This document shows, piece by piece, positions 18,839 through 28,397 of a stretch of DNA of 64,000 bases. Position 1 is the stretch's first letter. Each line of letters opens with the position of its first letter. A model generated the notes under the pieces. That model saw only the letters and a program-made list of their open reading frames with translations, did no database searches and had not been told where the DNA came from. The DNA is from MPNP01 sp965221445 (GTDB lineage: Bacteria; Pseudomonadota; Alphaproteobacteria; Rhodobacterales; Rhodobacteraceae). The translations under genes and the position numbers were made by a program. Location: NCBI GenBank assembly GCA_965221445.1, contig CBDCSF010000013.1:558001-622000 (forward strand). Reading direction: 5' to 3'.

Positions 18839-20035
18839 TTGCCTCAACATTCTTTTCAACAGAACAAATTACCCGTAAATCCAAAAGTACTTATTTGGGC
18901 TAGAAATCGTGCCGGTTATGATATTGAAAGAGTAGCACAAAAATTAAATGTTAATTCCGAAAGGATTGAAGAATGGGAGTCTGGTTGTTCCTCCCCCACA
19001 CCAAAGCAAGGTCGTAAACTAGCTGAATTTTATGGTCGGCCATTTCTGGAATTTTTTTTCTTAGATATCCCACATGTAGCCGAGCCACAACTTGTACCAG
19101 ATTTCAGGTTTTACAAAGATAGGCCCAAGCAAGGAGATAGTCGTAACCTCCGGGATATCCTTTCATGGGCTGAAGAAAAGCGTTTAAACGCACTTGATCT
19201 CCTAGAAGAACTAGATGAGGCCCCTCCCCCATTCCCACCTGAACTAAAATTTACTGTAAATGATGACCCAGATACAACTGCCGATACTGCAAGACATTTT
19301 CTTCAATATACTGCTGGGCAATTTATGTCTAAACCTTCTGATGAAAACAAGACAACAAAACTCATAAGGAGTAAACTTGAACAGTCTGGAATCCTTGTAC
19401 TCAAACAAAACGAAATAACCAAGTTGGGTATACGGGGTATCTGTTTGTGTATAAAACCACTGCCTGTTATAGTTTTTGGGAAAGAACCACCTAGTGCTCA
19501 ATCTTTTACTCTTTTACATGAATTTGCTCATATTCTTATAGGGAAAAGTGCGATTAGTGGGAAACCATTTCTCATCGCTAGAAATGAACAAGGGCAGTCA
19601 AAAAAAATTGAACAATGGTGCAATAATTTTGCTGCTTCCTTTCTGATTCCCCGCTCCATACTAGAAGAAAAAGTGGCCTGTCCAGATTATCCAGCCAAAG
19701 ATTTCGATCGTGACCGGCTATCTAGCCTCGCTAAGGAGTTTGCAGTGAGTACACATGCAATGCTCATTCAATTAGTTAATTTAGGATATGTTGAAAGTAA
19801 CTTTTATTGGTCCACCATGTGGCCTGAATTCAAAAAGCTGGAAGCAAGTTATAAGATCATTGCACGTCCAAAGTATTACGGACAACGATTCGTGAATAGT
19901 CATGGTGATTTCTACACAGGATTAGTCCTTGAAGCTTTGGGACATGGCCTCATAACGAATCATAATGCCGCTGAATTTCTAGGTATTAAAAAACTGAGTC
20001 ATCTCAAAAATATAAGTGAAACATTCAGGGTTTAA
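18839..20035 (+). CDS. XRE-HTH / ImmA-IrrE metallopeptidase (antitoxin-type regulator)
   Basis: A 398-residue protein from a TTG at 18839, preceded by AGGA at a normal distance. Residues 14-70 form a Cro/C1-type helix-turn-helix (RAGYDIERVAQKLNVNSERIEEWE). The C-terminal half is an ImmA/IrrE zinc peptidase with HEFAH at 227-231 and the later CNNFAASFLIP helix. Such fusions bind DNA and cleave partner proteins, and often accompany toxin genes. The next gene, a DUF4411 PIN-like protein, starts one base after its stop, which fits a type II toxin-antitoxin pair with this protein as the antitoxin. Confidence 0.88.
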   Translation: MPQHSFQQNKLPVNPKVLIWARNRAGYDIERVAQKLNVNSERIEEWESGCSSPTPKQGRKLAEFYGRPFLEFFFLDIPHVAEPQLVPDFRFYKDRPKQGDSRNLRDILSWAEEKRLNALDLLEELDEAPPPFPPELKFTVNDDPDTTADTARHFLQYTAGQFMSKPSDENKTTKLIRSKLEQSGILVLKQNEITKLGIRGICLCIKPLPVIVFGKEPPSAQSFTLLHEFAHILIGKSAISGKPFLIARNEQGQSKKIEQWCNNFAASFLIPRSILEEKVACPDYPAKDFDRDRLSSLAKEFAVSTHAMLIQLVNLGYVESNFYWSTMWPEFKKLEASYKIIARPKYYGQRFVNSHGDFYTGLVLEALGHGLITNHNAAEFLGIKKLSHLKNISETFRV

Positions 20036-20551
20036 ATGCAGTTATTTACGAAATACTGCCTGGACACATCTGGAATATCCACCCCTCTTAATGACCACCC
20101 TGAAGACATCTTCGAGTCTCTTTGGCGAATAATCATCGAAAAAATTAACTCAGGATTATTCTGTTGGAATGTAGAAATTGGCGAAGAACTAGAATTGATC
20201 GATGGTCCTGTTGGAGAGGCTTTGAGGAAAAGTGGAAATCACTGCTGTTTGGAAATTGGAGATAATAAATGGCCTTGGAGAAACTACCTTGAGACTATCG
20301 AAAGTTGGCGTATAGATTATAGGGATTACATTTCTGAATATAACAGTAAGCGACGAAACACCATTAGCCTCAATGACCTTTCAATCGTTGCTTTGGGAAA
20401 AACATTGTCATTACCTGTCATAAGCATGGAAAAAAGCAATCAGGGACAATCTAGTACAAAAAAACTACGCATCCCTGACCTGTGTGCAAAGGAAAATGTC
20501 CGCCATTATGATTTCAAAGGGTTTTTATCTGCCGAGCGAATTAAAATTTAA
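20036..20551 (+). CDS. DUF4411 PIN-like protein (probable toxin)
   Basis: A 171-residue protein whose ATG directly follows the stop of the ImmA/IrrE gene. It has a PIN-like arrangement: YCLDTS with Asp10, an acidic E-I-G-E-E-L-E-L region near residue 47, and NDLSIVALGKTLSLPVISME followed by LRIPDLCAKENVRHYDF, which is the typical DUF4411 C-terminus. PIN toxins cut RNA. Function is inferred from family and operon; no experiment is implied. The pair sits between unrelated housekeeping genes, as an acquired module would. Confidence 0.75.
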   Translation: MQLFTKYCLDTSGISTPLNDHPEDIFESLWRIIIEKINSGLFCWNVEIGEELELIDGPVGEALRKSGNHCCLEIGDNKWPWRNYLETIESWRIDYRDYISEYNSKRRNTISLNDLSIVALGKTLSLPVISMEKSNQGQSSTKKLRIPDLCAKENVRHYDFKGFLSAERIKI

Positions 20552-20661
20552 GTAGTCCAGCGACACAATCGTCTTCTTAAGTCTGTACTTCAAATAAATA
20601 CTCATTCAAAATAGGTCCATTCATTGTCTAGGGAATAAGATTTGAAATTAAATCTCCTTAT

Positions 20662-21108
20662 CTACTTCCATCTTTCTAAGGACAATTCATCTAATTCCTT
20701 GCTTTGAACCCATTCTTCACCTTTGTGTGACACCTCTTTTTTCCAAAAGGGTGCTCTGGATTTCAAATAGTCCATGAGGAAATCAGCTGCCTCGAATGCC
20801 TCCTTCCGGTGTTTGGAAGACGTGGCAACCAGGACAATTTCATCTCCAGGTTTTAGTTTGCCAAATCTGTGCATAACCAGACAATCTATCAGGTTCCACC
20901 TATTTATAGCCTCATCAGCGATTTTCCTGATAGCCTTCTCTGTCATGCCTGGATAATGCTCAATAAGCATGTAGCTGAGGGGGGTATCAAGTTCACTTCG
21001 AACCTTGCCTGTAAAACTAACAATTGCACCGGTTTCCTGGTTTTGGGTAGAAAAACTTGCCAATTCCTCGGTTAAATGAATTGGTGCTTCCTGAACTGAA
21101 ATCTTCAT
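20662..21108 (-). CDS. moaE: Molybdopterin synthase catalytic subunit MoaE
   Basis: A 148-residue protein with GAIVSFTGKVR, LMIEHYPGMTEKAIRKIADEA, HRFGKLKPGDEIVLVATSSKHR and the C-terminal KSRAPFWKKE with the catalytic lysines. It transfers sulfur from MoaD to precursor Z. It lies one base after moaD. Confidence 0.95.
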   Translation of the reverse strand: MKISVQEAPIHLTEELASFSTQNQETGAIVSFTGKVRSELDTPLSYMLIEHYPGMTEKAIRKIADEAINRWNLIDCLVMHRFGKLKPGDEIVLVATSSKHRKEAFEAADFLMDYLKSRAPFWKKEVSHKGEEWVQSKELDELSLERWK

Positions 21109-21109
21109 A

Positions 21110-21361
21110 TCATCCCCCAGTCATTGGTGGGAAGAAAGCAATCTCACTGGCATTTGAAATATCAGAATCAAGATTACCCAACTCCTGATCAACAGCTACA
21201 CAAACTGTCGAGGGTTGGGAAAAAGCCAAATTATACCTTTCATCCCTAGACTTAAGTTCCCCTATCAGTTCATTGACCCTGGAAGCATCAGTTTCTATTG
21301 TTTCCTTGGAAACTCCAATCCGTTCCCTAATCCATGAAAAATACAATACCTTAACCATCAT
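21110..21361 (-). CDS. moaD: Molybdopterin synthase sulfur carrier MoaD
   Basis: An 83-residue ubiquitin-like protein ending in the required Gly-Gly (PPMTGG), which is thiocarboxylated and donates sulfur to molybdopterin. The N-terminus KVLYFSWIRERIG is typical. Its start overlaps the end of pgsA by 11 bases, and moaE follows immediately, so the three are one operon. Confidence 0.95.
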   Translation of the reverse strand: MMVKVLYFSWIRERIGVSKETIETDASRVNELIGELKSRDERYNLAFSQPSTVCVAVDQELGNLDSDISNASEIAFFPPMTGG

Positions 21362-21971
21362 CCAAATTTCCCATTAAACCGAGGGCTGTTTTGAAATACT
21401 CCCACCCAGTGTAAATAGTATGAATTGCTGACAACCAAATAAGTACTATACACATGGCTTCAATCAGGGATTCTTCTGTACCCCAAGCTGGCATCATCAG
21501 GTAGGTTGCAAAGATTCCACTACTTTCCACGATTATTCCCGAAAAAAAGACTAATGAAATTGTAAGCATTTGGAGAGTGGTTTTTAGTTTCGCAATAAAT
21601 GTTACCCTCAACTTTAGGCTTCTGGAGGCAAGATATTCCCGCAAACCGGAGATGAATAACTCTCTAAATATTATTAACCCGATAGGAAGTATAATCCATG
21701 AATTAAGCTCGTATAAGGAAAGGATGACCATCCATGCAATGATGACAAGAATTTTATCCGCAATTGAATCGAGTACTTTCCCCAATTCCGATACCAGATT
21801 AAATTTTCTAGCTATATAGCCATCAACAAAATCTGTTATAGAAGCACATACAAATATTCCAAAAGCAAACATGTCCGCCACTGGTCGAGGAAGGAGCAGG
21901 AAGCCCAAAAGAATGAGAAAACCTGCAAATAATCGACTGATACTTAAGAGAGTTGGGAACGTAATTGTCAT
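21351..21971 (-). CDS. pgsA: CDP-diacylglycerol-glycerol-3-phosphate 3-phosphatidyltransferase
   Basis: A 206-residue membrane enzyme with the CDP-alcohol phosphatidyltransferase signature: D50-G51-x2-A54-R55-x8-G64-x3-D68-x3-D72. It makes phosphatidylglycerol phosphate. Four to six membrane helices are visible. It is downstream of uvrC by 21 bases and overlaps moaD, the usual uvrC-pgsA-moaD-moaE block of alphaproteobacteria. Confidence 0.95.
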   Translation of the reverse strand: MTITFPTLLSISRLFAGFLILLGFLLLPRPVADMFAFGIFVCASITDFVDGYIARKFNLVSELGKVLDSIADKILVIIAWMVILSLYELNSWIILPIGLIIFRELFISGLREYLASRSLKLRVTFIAKLKTTLQMLTISLVFFSGIIVESSGIFATYLMMPAWGTEESLIEAMCIVLIWLSAIHTIYTGWEYFKTALGLMGNLDDG

Positions 21972-21992
21972 GAGATACCAAATTCTTTGTTA

Positions 21993-23864
21993 TTATTCTG
22001 ATTCGTGATAGTAGGCATAAATTTTCTTGGCCAGGCTCACTGAAATACCACGAACAGCTTTCAAATCATCCACACCTGCTCTTTTTATTTCCTTGGCCGA
22101 GCCGAAATGATTTAATAATGCATGCTTTCTACTAGCCCCAATGCCTGGAACAGCGTCTAGGGAAGAACTTCTGATTGTTTTTCTTCTGGCTGCTCTATGA
22201 GTACCAATCGCGAACCTATGTGCTTCATCCCGAATCCTTTGAACAAAAAACAGTACTGAATCATCTTTCTCTAGCCTTATCCTGGTTGAATCTGCGAGAT
22301 GTATGGTTTCAATATCATGTTTTCGATTAGGTCCTTTGGAAACACTGATAACAGAGATTTCATCAAGGCCAAAATTGTCCAGGATTTCCTTTGCTGCCGA
22401 TAACTGACCTTGCCCGCCATCAACAATTATTAGGTCAGGCCACAACAAGCTGTTTTTCTCTGGGTCCTCTTCAATTAATCTTTGGAATCTACGGGTGAAT
22501 ACCTCCCGCATCATTCCATAGTCATCACCTGGAGATAATTGGTCATTTTTTATTTTGTACTTTCGGTAGGAAGATTTGAGAAAACCTTCCTTCCCTACAC
22601 TTATCATGGTTCCGTACTGATTTGATCCCTGGATATGGGAATTATCATAAACTTCAATGATGTCAGGTATATGAACTAAACCAATTCTTCTGGCAAGACT
22701 TTCAAATAACAGTTTCTGGCTTGCAACTTCAGACATTTTCCGATTCAGGGATTCTTTTGCGTTTCTTACAGCATTTTCGATCAAAAGTGCCCTTTCCCCT
22801 CTTTTGGGAATGGTGAGTTTTACTTTCTTGCCTCTACGTTGACTCAGAACAGCTGCCATCGGATTGAAATCTTCGATGGGATGGGACAATAAAATCTCCT
22901 TGGGGGGATGCTTGTTTGAGTAAAATTGACCAAGAAAGGCCTTAAGGATTTCATCTTCCTCGGCTCCCTCTCCTGTATTCGGAAAAAAGGATTTATTACC
23001 CCAATTTTGGTGTGACCTAATAAAAAAAACCTGGATGCAAGCTCTGCCGTTTTCTACATATAAACCCACCACATCTGCTTCAGAAATTGTCTGCGGATTT
23101 ATCCCCTGTACTGACTGAATCTGGGTCAAAGCCTGTATTCTATCTCTTAGGGCAGCAGCTTTTTCAAATTCCAATGACTTCGCAGCCATTTCCATTTGTG
23201 AGGCTAGATTTCGTTGTATCTTGGAGGTTTTCCCCAGCAAAAAACTTTGTGCATCATTTACCAGATCAGCATAGTTTTGTTCTTCAATTAGTCCTACACA
23301 AGGAGCTGAACACCTTTTGATCTGGTATTGTAAACAAGGCCTGGTTCGATTGTTAAAGATAGAATCCGAACAATTCCTGATCAGAAAAACCTTTTGTAAT
23401 TGATTGATCGTTCTGTTTACCGCAGCAGCGGAAGCAAATGGACCATAGTGTTTACCGGTTTGCTCTCTTTTCCCCCTATGTTTCCTTATCTGGGGGAATG
23501 GATGATTCGTTGATAGATAAATTGTTGGAAAACTTTTATCGTCCCTCAGGAGTACGTTGAAAAAGGGTTTTAGTTGCTTGATTAGATTTTGTTCAAGGAG
23601 GAGAGCTTCGGTTTCAGTTTTTGTAGTTAAAAACATCATGGATGTAGTTGATGATACCATTCTTTCAATTCTACTACCCTGAGCCTTGGGATTGAGATAG
23701 CTCTTTACCCTATTCCTGAGATTCTTAGCTTTACCTACATATAAGACTTCACCCTTTAACCCCAGCATTCTGTAAACTCCGGGGCTGCCATCCAGCATAT
23801 TTACGTAATGCCGAATACATTCGACGCCCCTCAATCCAATTTGATAATCGGCCTCACTAGCCAT
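21993..23864 (-). CDS. uvrC: Excinuclease ABC subunit C
   Basis: A 623-residue protein. The N-terminal GIY-YIG nuclease has SPGVYRMLG...EVLYVGKAKNLRNRV; a UVR domain follows (EMAAKSLEFEKAAALRDRI, near residue 210); the C-terminal RNase H-like nuclease contains EVYDNSHIQGSNQYG and IIVDGGQGQL; and the end is a helix-hairpin-helix pair (VPGIGASRKHALLNHFGS). It makes both cuts in nucleotide excision repair. First gene of the uvrC-pgsA-moaD-moaE unit. Confidence 0.97.
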   Translation of the reverse strand: MASEADYQIGLRGVECIRHYVNMLDGSPGVYRMLGLKGEVLYVGKAKNLRNRVKSYLNPKAQGSRIERMVSSTTSMMFLTTKTETEALLLEQNLIKQLKPFFNVLLRDDKSFPTIYLSTNHPFPQIRKHRGKREQTGKHYGPFASAAAVNRTINQLQKVFLIRNCSDSIFNNRTRPCLQYQIKRCSAPCVGLIEEQNYADLVNDAQSFLLGKTSKIQRNLASQMEMAAKSLEFEKAAALRDRIQALTQIQSVQGINPQTISEADVVGLYVENGRACIQVFFIRSHQNWGNKSFFPNTGEGAEEDEILKAFLGQFYSNKHPPKEILLSHPIEDFNPMAAVLSQRRGKKVKLTIPKRGERALLIENAVRNAKESLNRKMSEVASQKLLFESLARRIGLVHIPDIIEVYDNSHIQGSNQYGTMISVGKEGFLKSSYRKYKIKNDQLSPGDDYGMMREVFTRRFQRLIEEDPEKNSLLWPDLIIVDGGQGQLSAAKEILDNFGLDEISVISVSKGPNRKHDIETIHLADSTRIRLEKDDSVLFFVQRIRDEAHRFAIGTHRAARRKTIRSSSLDAVPGIGASRKHALLNHFGSAKEIKRAGVDDLKAVRGISVSLAKKIYAYYHESE

Positions 23865-24057
23865 AAATCCAATCCCAAAAAAACCTTGGCATCACTAAAT
23901 TGTGAAACAGAGAATAACTTAACCCCAATAATTTAACATTGTACTGAACGAACAATACAAACCAAAGTTTAGACGATTGGTTCATATGACCATTATGTTG
24001 TAACAAAATTATTTTACCCGATTACAGTTCGTGAACTGATTCAGAATAAAATTTGCC

Positions 24058-24099
24058 AGCACGCGAAATGGGAAGCCTTCAAGCATTGGAGAAAGGTTC
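24058..24099 (+). repeat. Left copy of the IS target duplication
   Basis: A 42-base sequence identical to 26201-26242, directly abutting the IS. Its last base (C) could instead belong to the IS end, so the true duplication is 41 or 42 bases. Removing the IS and one copy restores a continuous intergenic sequence. Confidence 0.85.
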
Positions 24100-26200
24100 T
24101 TGACTTCCGACATTTTTGAGCGGAAACTCCCTTGATATGGGGATTCGTCTCTCAAAAAAGGGCACAACATTTCCCTTTTCCCTCACCCCAATTCAAGCCT
24201 GCCATGTCTCAATATCCTGCCGATCGCCTCTCCTCTTCAAATCAACAATTCAGGCCGCAACATCAAACCGGACATCGCCACCAGATGCCTTCCCCTCAGA
24301 GATCATAAACGGAACACGGTTCCACTCCAGACCAACAACCTGACAAATCTTGCGACCATCCTGACATAAACGGCCCGGAACACCATAAAGACCACCTCTC
24401 CCGGTATCGTGCAGAATACTGATCTGCATCCGGTGGAGAGCATCCTGGATCCGTCTCGGACTCATCCGATGACCACGCACCATCAAGCCATAACGAAGAT
24501 GCTGGAGACAACAAAAGGCCATATAACAAATCGCCAAATGAGACCGAACACGGTGCTCTTTCCAGTGAAAGACAGGACGGATCCTCAGATCATGCTTGTT
24601 GGCCCTGAAGCAGGCTTCAATCTCGGCCAGTTGGCGGTATTGGATAATCAGGTCCCGGGGGTCCTGGTCCCGACAGTTCCAGGTAATGATCCCACGCAAC
24701 CCGTCCCATGCAGCCATCCGGGCAATCTTCTCCTCGCTGATCCTGACCTGACCATTCGGAAAGTCCAGATATTTCGCCTTGCCACCACTCGCCAGCGATG
24801 CCGGTTGCTTGCTCTTGGCAAGCTGTCTGGCCATTTTGGCCACCTTTTCCTCACGCAGGTGACGGTCCTTCCTGGCCCGCTTTTCAGAATAGGTCATAAT
24901 CAATTGACGATACCCATCCTTCCTGATCGGGGTCCCCCTCTCATCCATCGTGACCTTCGTCTTCTTCCGGCTCATGACACTCTTGTTCCTGGCAATGGTT
25001 ATGGAACGATACGTCGCAATCGTCTCGGAACACTCCGTCCGTCCCCAGGAACGATACCTCTCCGATTTGAGAACCTCTTCCGTCAGAGCAGACGGCAACT
25101 TCTTGATACAGGCTCCCAAAACATAGGGAACCCCACGTTCCTGTAAGGCCTTCTCATTATCCTTGTTGATCATCGCTGCATCCGCAACAATCGTAAACTC
25201 GACCTCAGGATAACGCTCCTTCAACCCATCCACAGCTTGCAGAAGAGTGTGACCTTCATGACTGTTACCGGGAAACACTTCATACCCAACCGGTAGACCC
25301 TCCGGGGTAATCAACAGGGCCAACATAACCTGAACACGGTGATGCTTACCATCCTTGCTGAACCCCTTCCGACGCAACCCATCCTCCACGTCACTGGCAA
25401 AGGACAGGGGTGTGGTATCATAAAAGAGGGCGGTCATCGGTCCCGGTAATAGCGTTTGGGCAGCTTTCATCGAACGGGAACAGATCTTTTCTATCTTCTC
25501 CTCATCAAGATAATCCATACTCCGGTAAACCGAATCAAGATTGAGCGAAACCGCACTCTGATCAAACAGCGACTTCACGGTGGCTCTTTTTGAGAGAGGT
25601 TGGGCAATCCGGGCCATCACCAGTTCCTTGATCATCCGGTTGCCACCCGTGCGACCGGGACCACCGACATGCGTCCACCCCAGGGAACGATAAAGCTCGC
25701 CAAAGATATCACGGACACCGACATGGGCCCGACCTTCTTCCCGGCATTTACCCAGCTTGACATGATCGGGGACCGGGTTCTCCTTGGCCTTGTGGGACTT
25801 CATTGAGAGTTCGTCATATTCCTTGAGGTCAAAAAGGGTATTTTGACAGCCCCGGGACTGATCTTTGAGATCAGTGATGATGGCTTGGGCAACGCCCATG
25901 AACTGAGCCAGTTCGTTATCGTTATGGGCCGTACCGACGTGGCGCACGATTTTTTGTCTGACTTTGTCGCCCTCTCTGATCCCTTTGGCCAGTTGGATCT
26001 TGATGGTGTTGTTGGGCATTTTCTTTTTTCGAATGAACATGGGGGTAATGTTGTGTATTGTGGTTCTGATTACAAGGGTTTTGGGCAAATATATATTTCT
26101 ATTAATATATACCGAGGGCACAACATTAATTTTGCCAAAATAAACCCCCATGAACAGGGGGTTTGAAAATTCAAAATCAGGCTAAATGTCTGAAGTCAAG
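24099..26200 (-). mobile_element. IS1634-family insertion sequence
   Basis: A complete element of about 2.1 kb. The terminal inverted repeats are 17 bases with one mismatch: CTTGACTTCCGACATTT at 24099-24115 against the complement of 26184-26200. It carries one transposase gene on the minus strand and is flanked by 41-42 base direct repeats. Members of this family (IS1634, IS1549) are known for long, variable target duplications. The intact gene and perfect flanking repeats suggest recent insertion, between uvrC and the SDR gene, without gene damage. Confidence 0.88.
24250..26040 (-). CDS. IS1634-family (IS4-superfamily) transposase
   Basis: A 596-residue DDE transposase. The ATG at 26040 gives the family N-terminus MFIRKKK...IKIQLAKG...RQKIVRHVGTA; a frame reaching 26151 has no family match upstream. 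The catalytic core shows ALFYDTTPLSFASD (first Asp), EFTIVADAAMINKDN (second Asp), and YRQLAEIEACFRANKHDLRIRPV (the Y-x2-E... motif with Glu). The C-terminal SHLAICYMAFCCLQHLR is typical of the family. It appears intact. Confidence 0.92.
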   Translation of the reverse strand: MFIRKKKMPNNTIKIQLAKGIREGDKVRQKIVRHVGTAHNDNELAQFMGVAQAIITDLKDQSRGCQNTLFDLKEYDELSMKSHKAKENPVPDHVKLGKCREEGRAHVGVRDIFGELYRSLGWTHVGGPGRTGGNRMIKELVMARIAQPLSKRATVKSLFDQSAVSLNLDSVYRSMDYLDEEKIEKICSRSMKAAQTLLPGPMTALFYDTTPLSFASDVEDGLRRKGFSKDGKHHRVQVMLALLITPEGLPVGYEVFPGNSHEGHTLLQAVDGLKERYPEVEFTIVADAAMINKDNEKALQERGVPYVLGACIKKLPSALTEEVLKSERYRSWGRTECSETIATYRSITIARNKSVMSRKKTKVTMDERGTPIRKDGYRQLIMTYSEKRARKDRHLREEKVAKMARQLAKSKQPASLASGGKAKYLDFPNGQVRISEEKIARMAAWDGLRGIITWNCRDQDPRDLIIQYRQLAEIEACFRANKHDLRIRPVFHWKEHRVRSHLAICYMAFCCLQHLRYGLMVRGHRMSPRRIQDALHRMQISILHDTGRGGLYGVPGRLCQDGRKICQVVGLEWNRVPFMISEGKASGGDVRFDVAA

Positions 26201-26242
26201 AGCACGCGAAATGGGAAGCCTTCAAGCATTGGAGAAAGGTTC
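26201..26242 (+). repeat. Right copy of the IS target duplication
   Basis: Identical over 42 bases to 24058-24099. Such a length is far beyond the usual 2-14 base duplications and matches reports for IS1634/IS1549 elements. Confidence 0.85.
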
Positions 26243-26340
26243 ATTAATCCAAATTCGCTTTGCGCAGAATTATTTATTAATGACTAGGTGATTAATGGAA
26301 GTAAGATAAAATTGCTATTGTTTGCCAGTGGAGTAGGAAA

Positions 26341-27138
26341 TTAATAATCTTCACCCCAAAATTTTGGATTCCAAGTTAGATGTTGTCCACTGTCTGTACA
26401 AATCAACTGACCGGTTACCGAAGGAGAATCAATAAAATAATTTAGAGCTGCCACAATATCCTGTGGATTGGACCCCCTCCTCAATATCGTATTATACCTT
26501 TGGTTGACAAAATGTTCCTCTGTTTGAAAATCAGTTTTAATGGTAGGACCAGGTCCAATTGCATTGACCCGAATTCCTGGTGCCAATGCAATAGCTGCTG
26601 TTTGTGTAAATGACCAAAGTGCCATTTTGGCGAGTGTATAGGTGGCAAAATGTGAGGTAGGCTTAAGCACTCTCTGATCTACCATATTGACAATTAGGCC
26701 CTGAGCAATTGGTTCTCCCTTTTGATCAATTTTCTCTTCAGGCACCTGTCGGGCAAAGGCTTGTGTTAAAAAGAAAGGCGCTCTTAAATTTGATGAAAAA
26801 TGATGGTCCCAATTTTCTATTGTGGCCGATTCAATTGAATCATTCAAAAAGATTGAGGCGTTGTTAATTAACAGGTTCAAGGGGCTTTCAAGGCTATCCC
26901 GGGCCTGATCAAGTAAAGTAATAGTTTCTTCATGATCCAGTAAATCTGCTTTCAATAACACAACCTTAACACCAAAGGTTGACAAGATTTCAGCTAACGA
27001 TTCTGCATCCTTCCTCGAATTATTATAATGAACAGCTATATCAAAGCCTCTTTCAGCCAGTGCTAATGCCATTTCCCTGCCCAATCTCTTGGCTCCTCCA
27101 GTGATCAGGGCTGACTGATTGAGTGTTGAACTATCCAT
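26341..27138 (-). CDS. SDR oxidoreductase, pteridine-reductase/FolM-like
   Basis: A 265-residue short-chain dehydrogenase. The cofactor motif is TGGAKRLG, i.e. T-G-x3-R-x-G, which marks the pteridine reductase/FolM branch rather than the usual T-G-x3-G-x-G. NNAS and the catalytic Y-x3-K (YTLAKMAL) are present, and the end GQLICTDSGQHL is typical. Likely reduces dihydromonapterin or dihydrobiopterin-type pterins with NADPH. It is a single-gene unit downstream of a 320-base gap. Confidence 0.82.
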   Translation of the reverse strand: MDSSTLNQSALITGGAKRLGREMALALAERGFDIAVHYNNSRKDAESLAEILSTFGVKVVLLKADLLDHEETITLLDQARDSLESPLNLLINNASIFLNDSIESATIENWDHHFSSNLRAPFFLTQAFARQVPEEKIDQKGEPIAQGLIVNMVDQRVLKPTSHFATYTLAKMALWSFTQTAAIALAPGIRVNAIGPGPTIKTDFQTEEHFVNQRYNTILRRGSNPQDIVAALNYFIDSPSVTGQLICTDSGQHLTWNPKFWGEDY

Positions 27139-27461
27139 AATAAGCCATGTTGAATTTTTTGATAATACCCACCAAACTTTTCTAGAATCTCTGTTCCCTG
27201 GCTAATGCAAATAACAGCATTGAAATTACCGTGAAATATTCAGTTATCAAATCTTGATTGCCAAAAGAGTAATTCAAGTCAGGATTTTGAGTTATGGTCC
27301 TAACTTAAAGTTCAGCTGGAAATTAGATCATTATGATATCCGAAAGAGCGATTAAATTGAAATCCTTGACAACCCAACTGAACTCCAGGAAGGCCTTACC
27401 ACCTAGGTCGAAATATTATCCGTCAAAATTACACATCTCGTAGGTCAAATTACACTGAAAC
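27139..27461. other. Intergenic region, no convincing gene
   Basis: About 320 bases between the SDR and S49 peptidase genes, both on the minus strand. The only plus-strand frame of note runs from ATG 27333 to the stop at 27441-27443 (36 codons, basic), without a Shine-Dalgarno or a family match. The promoter for the SDR gene should lie near 27140-27250. Nothing else recognised. Confidence 0.45.
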
Positions 27462-28328
27462 CTATAGATTGAACTTCTCCCAAAGAGAATTTTCTTTAAC
27501 CTTATCCATAAAGGAACCAATGACTTGTGCTCCAAGTGAAGATAAAAACTTCTTTTTCTTGGCATAGGAATTGAATTTAATTTTATCTCCAAATTTTTCT
27601 TTCATCACTGGAACCATATGACCTATCTGGTCAACCAATCCTATCTCTATGGCCTTTCTTCCAGTCCAGAACCTTCCCGTAAAGGCCAGTTCCTCCTGAA
27701 CCTTGTCCTTTCTTCGTTCTGTTACATAGGTAATAAAATTCTGGTGAATCTCATGCTGAATTTCCTTTAGTTTTTCTACATCTTCAGGATCTTCAGGTAG
27801 GAAGGGGTCCAGGATACTCTTATCTTCGCCAGAAGTATGTACCCTTCTTTCAATACCCATTTTGTTCAATAGGTCCTGAAAGCCAAAAGAAGAGGATATA
27901 ACACCAATTGAACCCACTATGGAATTTTCATCGGCATATATCTCGTCTCCAATCGCAGCCAACCAATACCCTCCAGAAGCAGCAACATCCTCCACGAAGG
28001 TATAAACCGGCACTTCCTTTTCCTTGGAAAGCCGAATTATTCTGCTGGCAATCAGTGAACTTTGAACGGGAGAACCACCAGGTGAGTTGATTATCAAAGC
28101 TACCCCAACCGGTTTTCCTCTGGTAAAGGCTTTTTCAATAAAAGGCGCAACACTTTCGTCGCTCAGTTGGGATTGTCTCATTCTCCCACCTGAAAGTATA
28201 ACTCCCTCAAGTCTGATCACAGAAACCACTGGTCTGGATTTCCTAAAGGGCAATTTTATTCTTTTAGAGGTCTTTTTTGAGGCGGTTTTTTCTTTTGATT
28301 TTCTAAAAGGCAGTTTCATAATCACCAA
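27462..28328 (-). CDS. S49-family signal peptide peptidase-like serine protease
   Basis: A 288-residue SppA/SohB-type protease. The first 30 residues are strongly basic with two repeats of LPFRKS. The catalytic Ser sits in EDVAASGGYWLAA and the general-base Lys in FTGRFWTGRKAIEIGLVD. It degrades released signal peptides or membrane protein fragments. Short bacterial members of this kind are a single SppA domain. The start could be 28328 (GTG) or the ATG at 28319. Confidence 0.88.
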   Translation of the reverse strand: MVIMKLPFRKSKEKTASKKTSKRIKLPFRKSRPVVSVIRLEGVILSGGRMRQSQLSDESVAPFIEKAFTRGKPVGVALIINSPGGSPVQSSLIASRIIRLSKEKEVPVYTFVEDVAASGGYWLAAIGDEIYADENSIVGSIGVISSSFGFQDLLNKMGIERRVHTSGEDKSILDPFLPEDPEDVEKLKEIQHEIHQNFITYVTERRKDKVQEELAFTGRFWTGRKAIEIGLVDQIGHMVPVMKEKFGDKIKFNSYAKKKKFLSSLGAQVIGSFMDKVKENSLWEKFNL

Positions 28329-28397
28329 AACTAGGAGGAATTAAACTTTAAACAAGTATCAGTAAATAAAATACAGGTAATTTGATTTTGATTTCAG

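Noticed and set aside
24409..25146. A 245-codon plus-strand frame inside the IS
   Set aside because: It is antisense to the transposase gene and has no match or ribosome site; the transposase frame is clearly the coding one.
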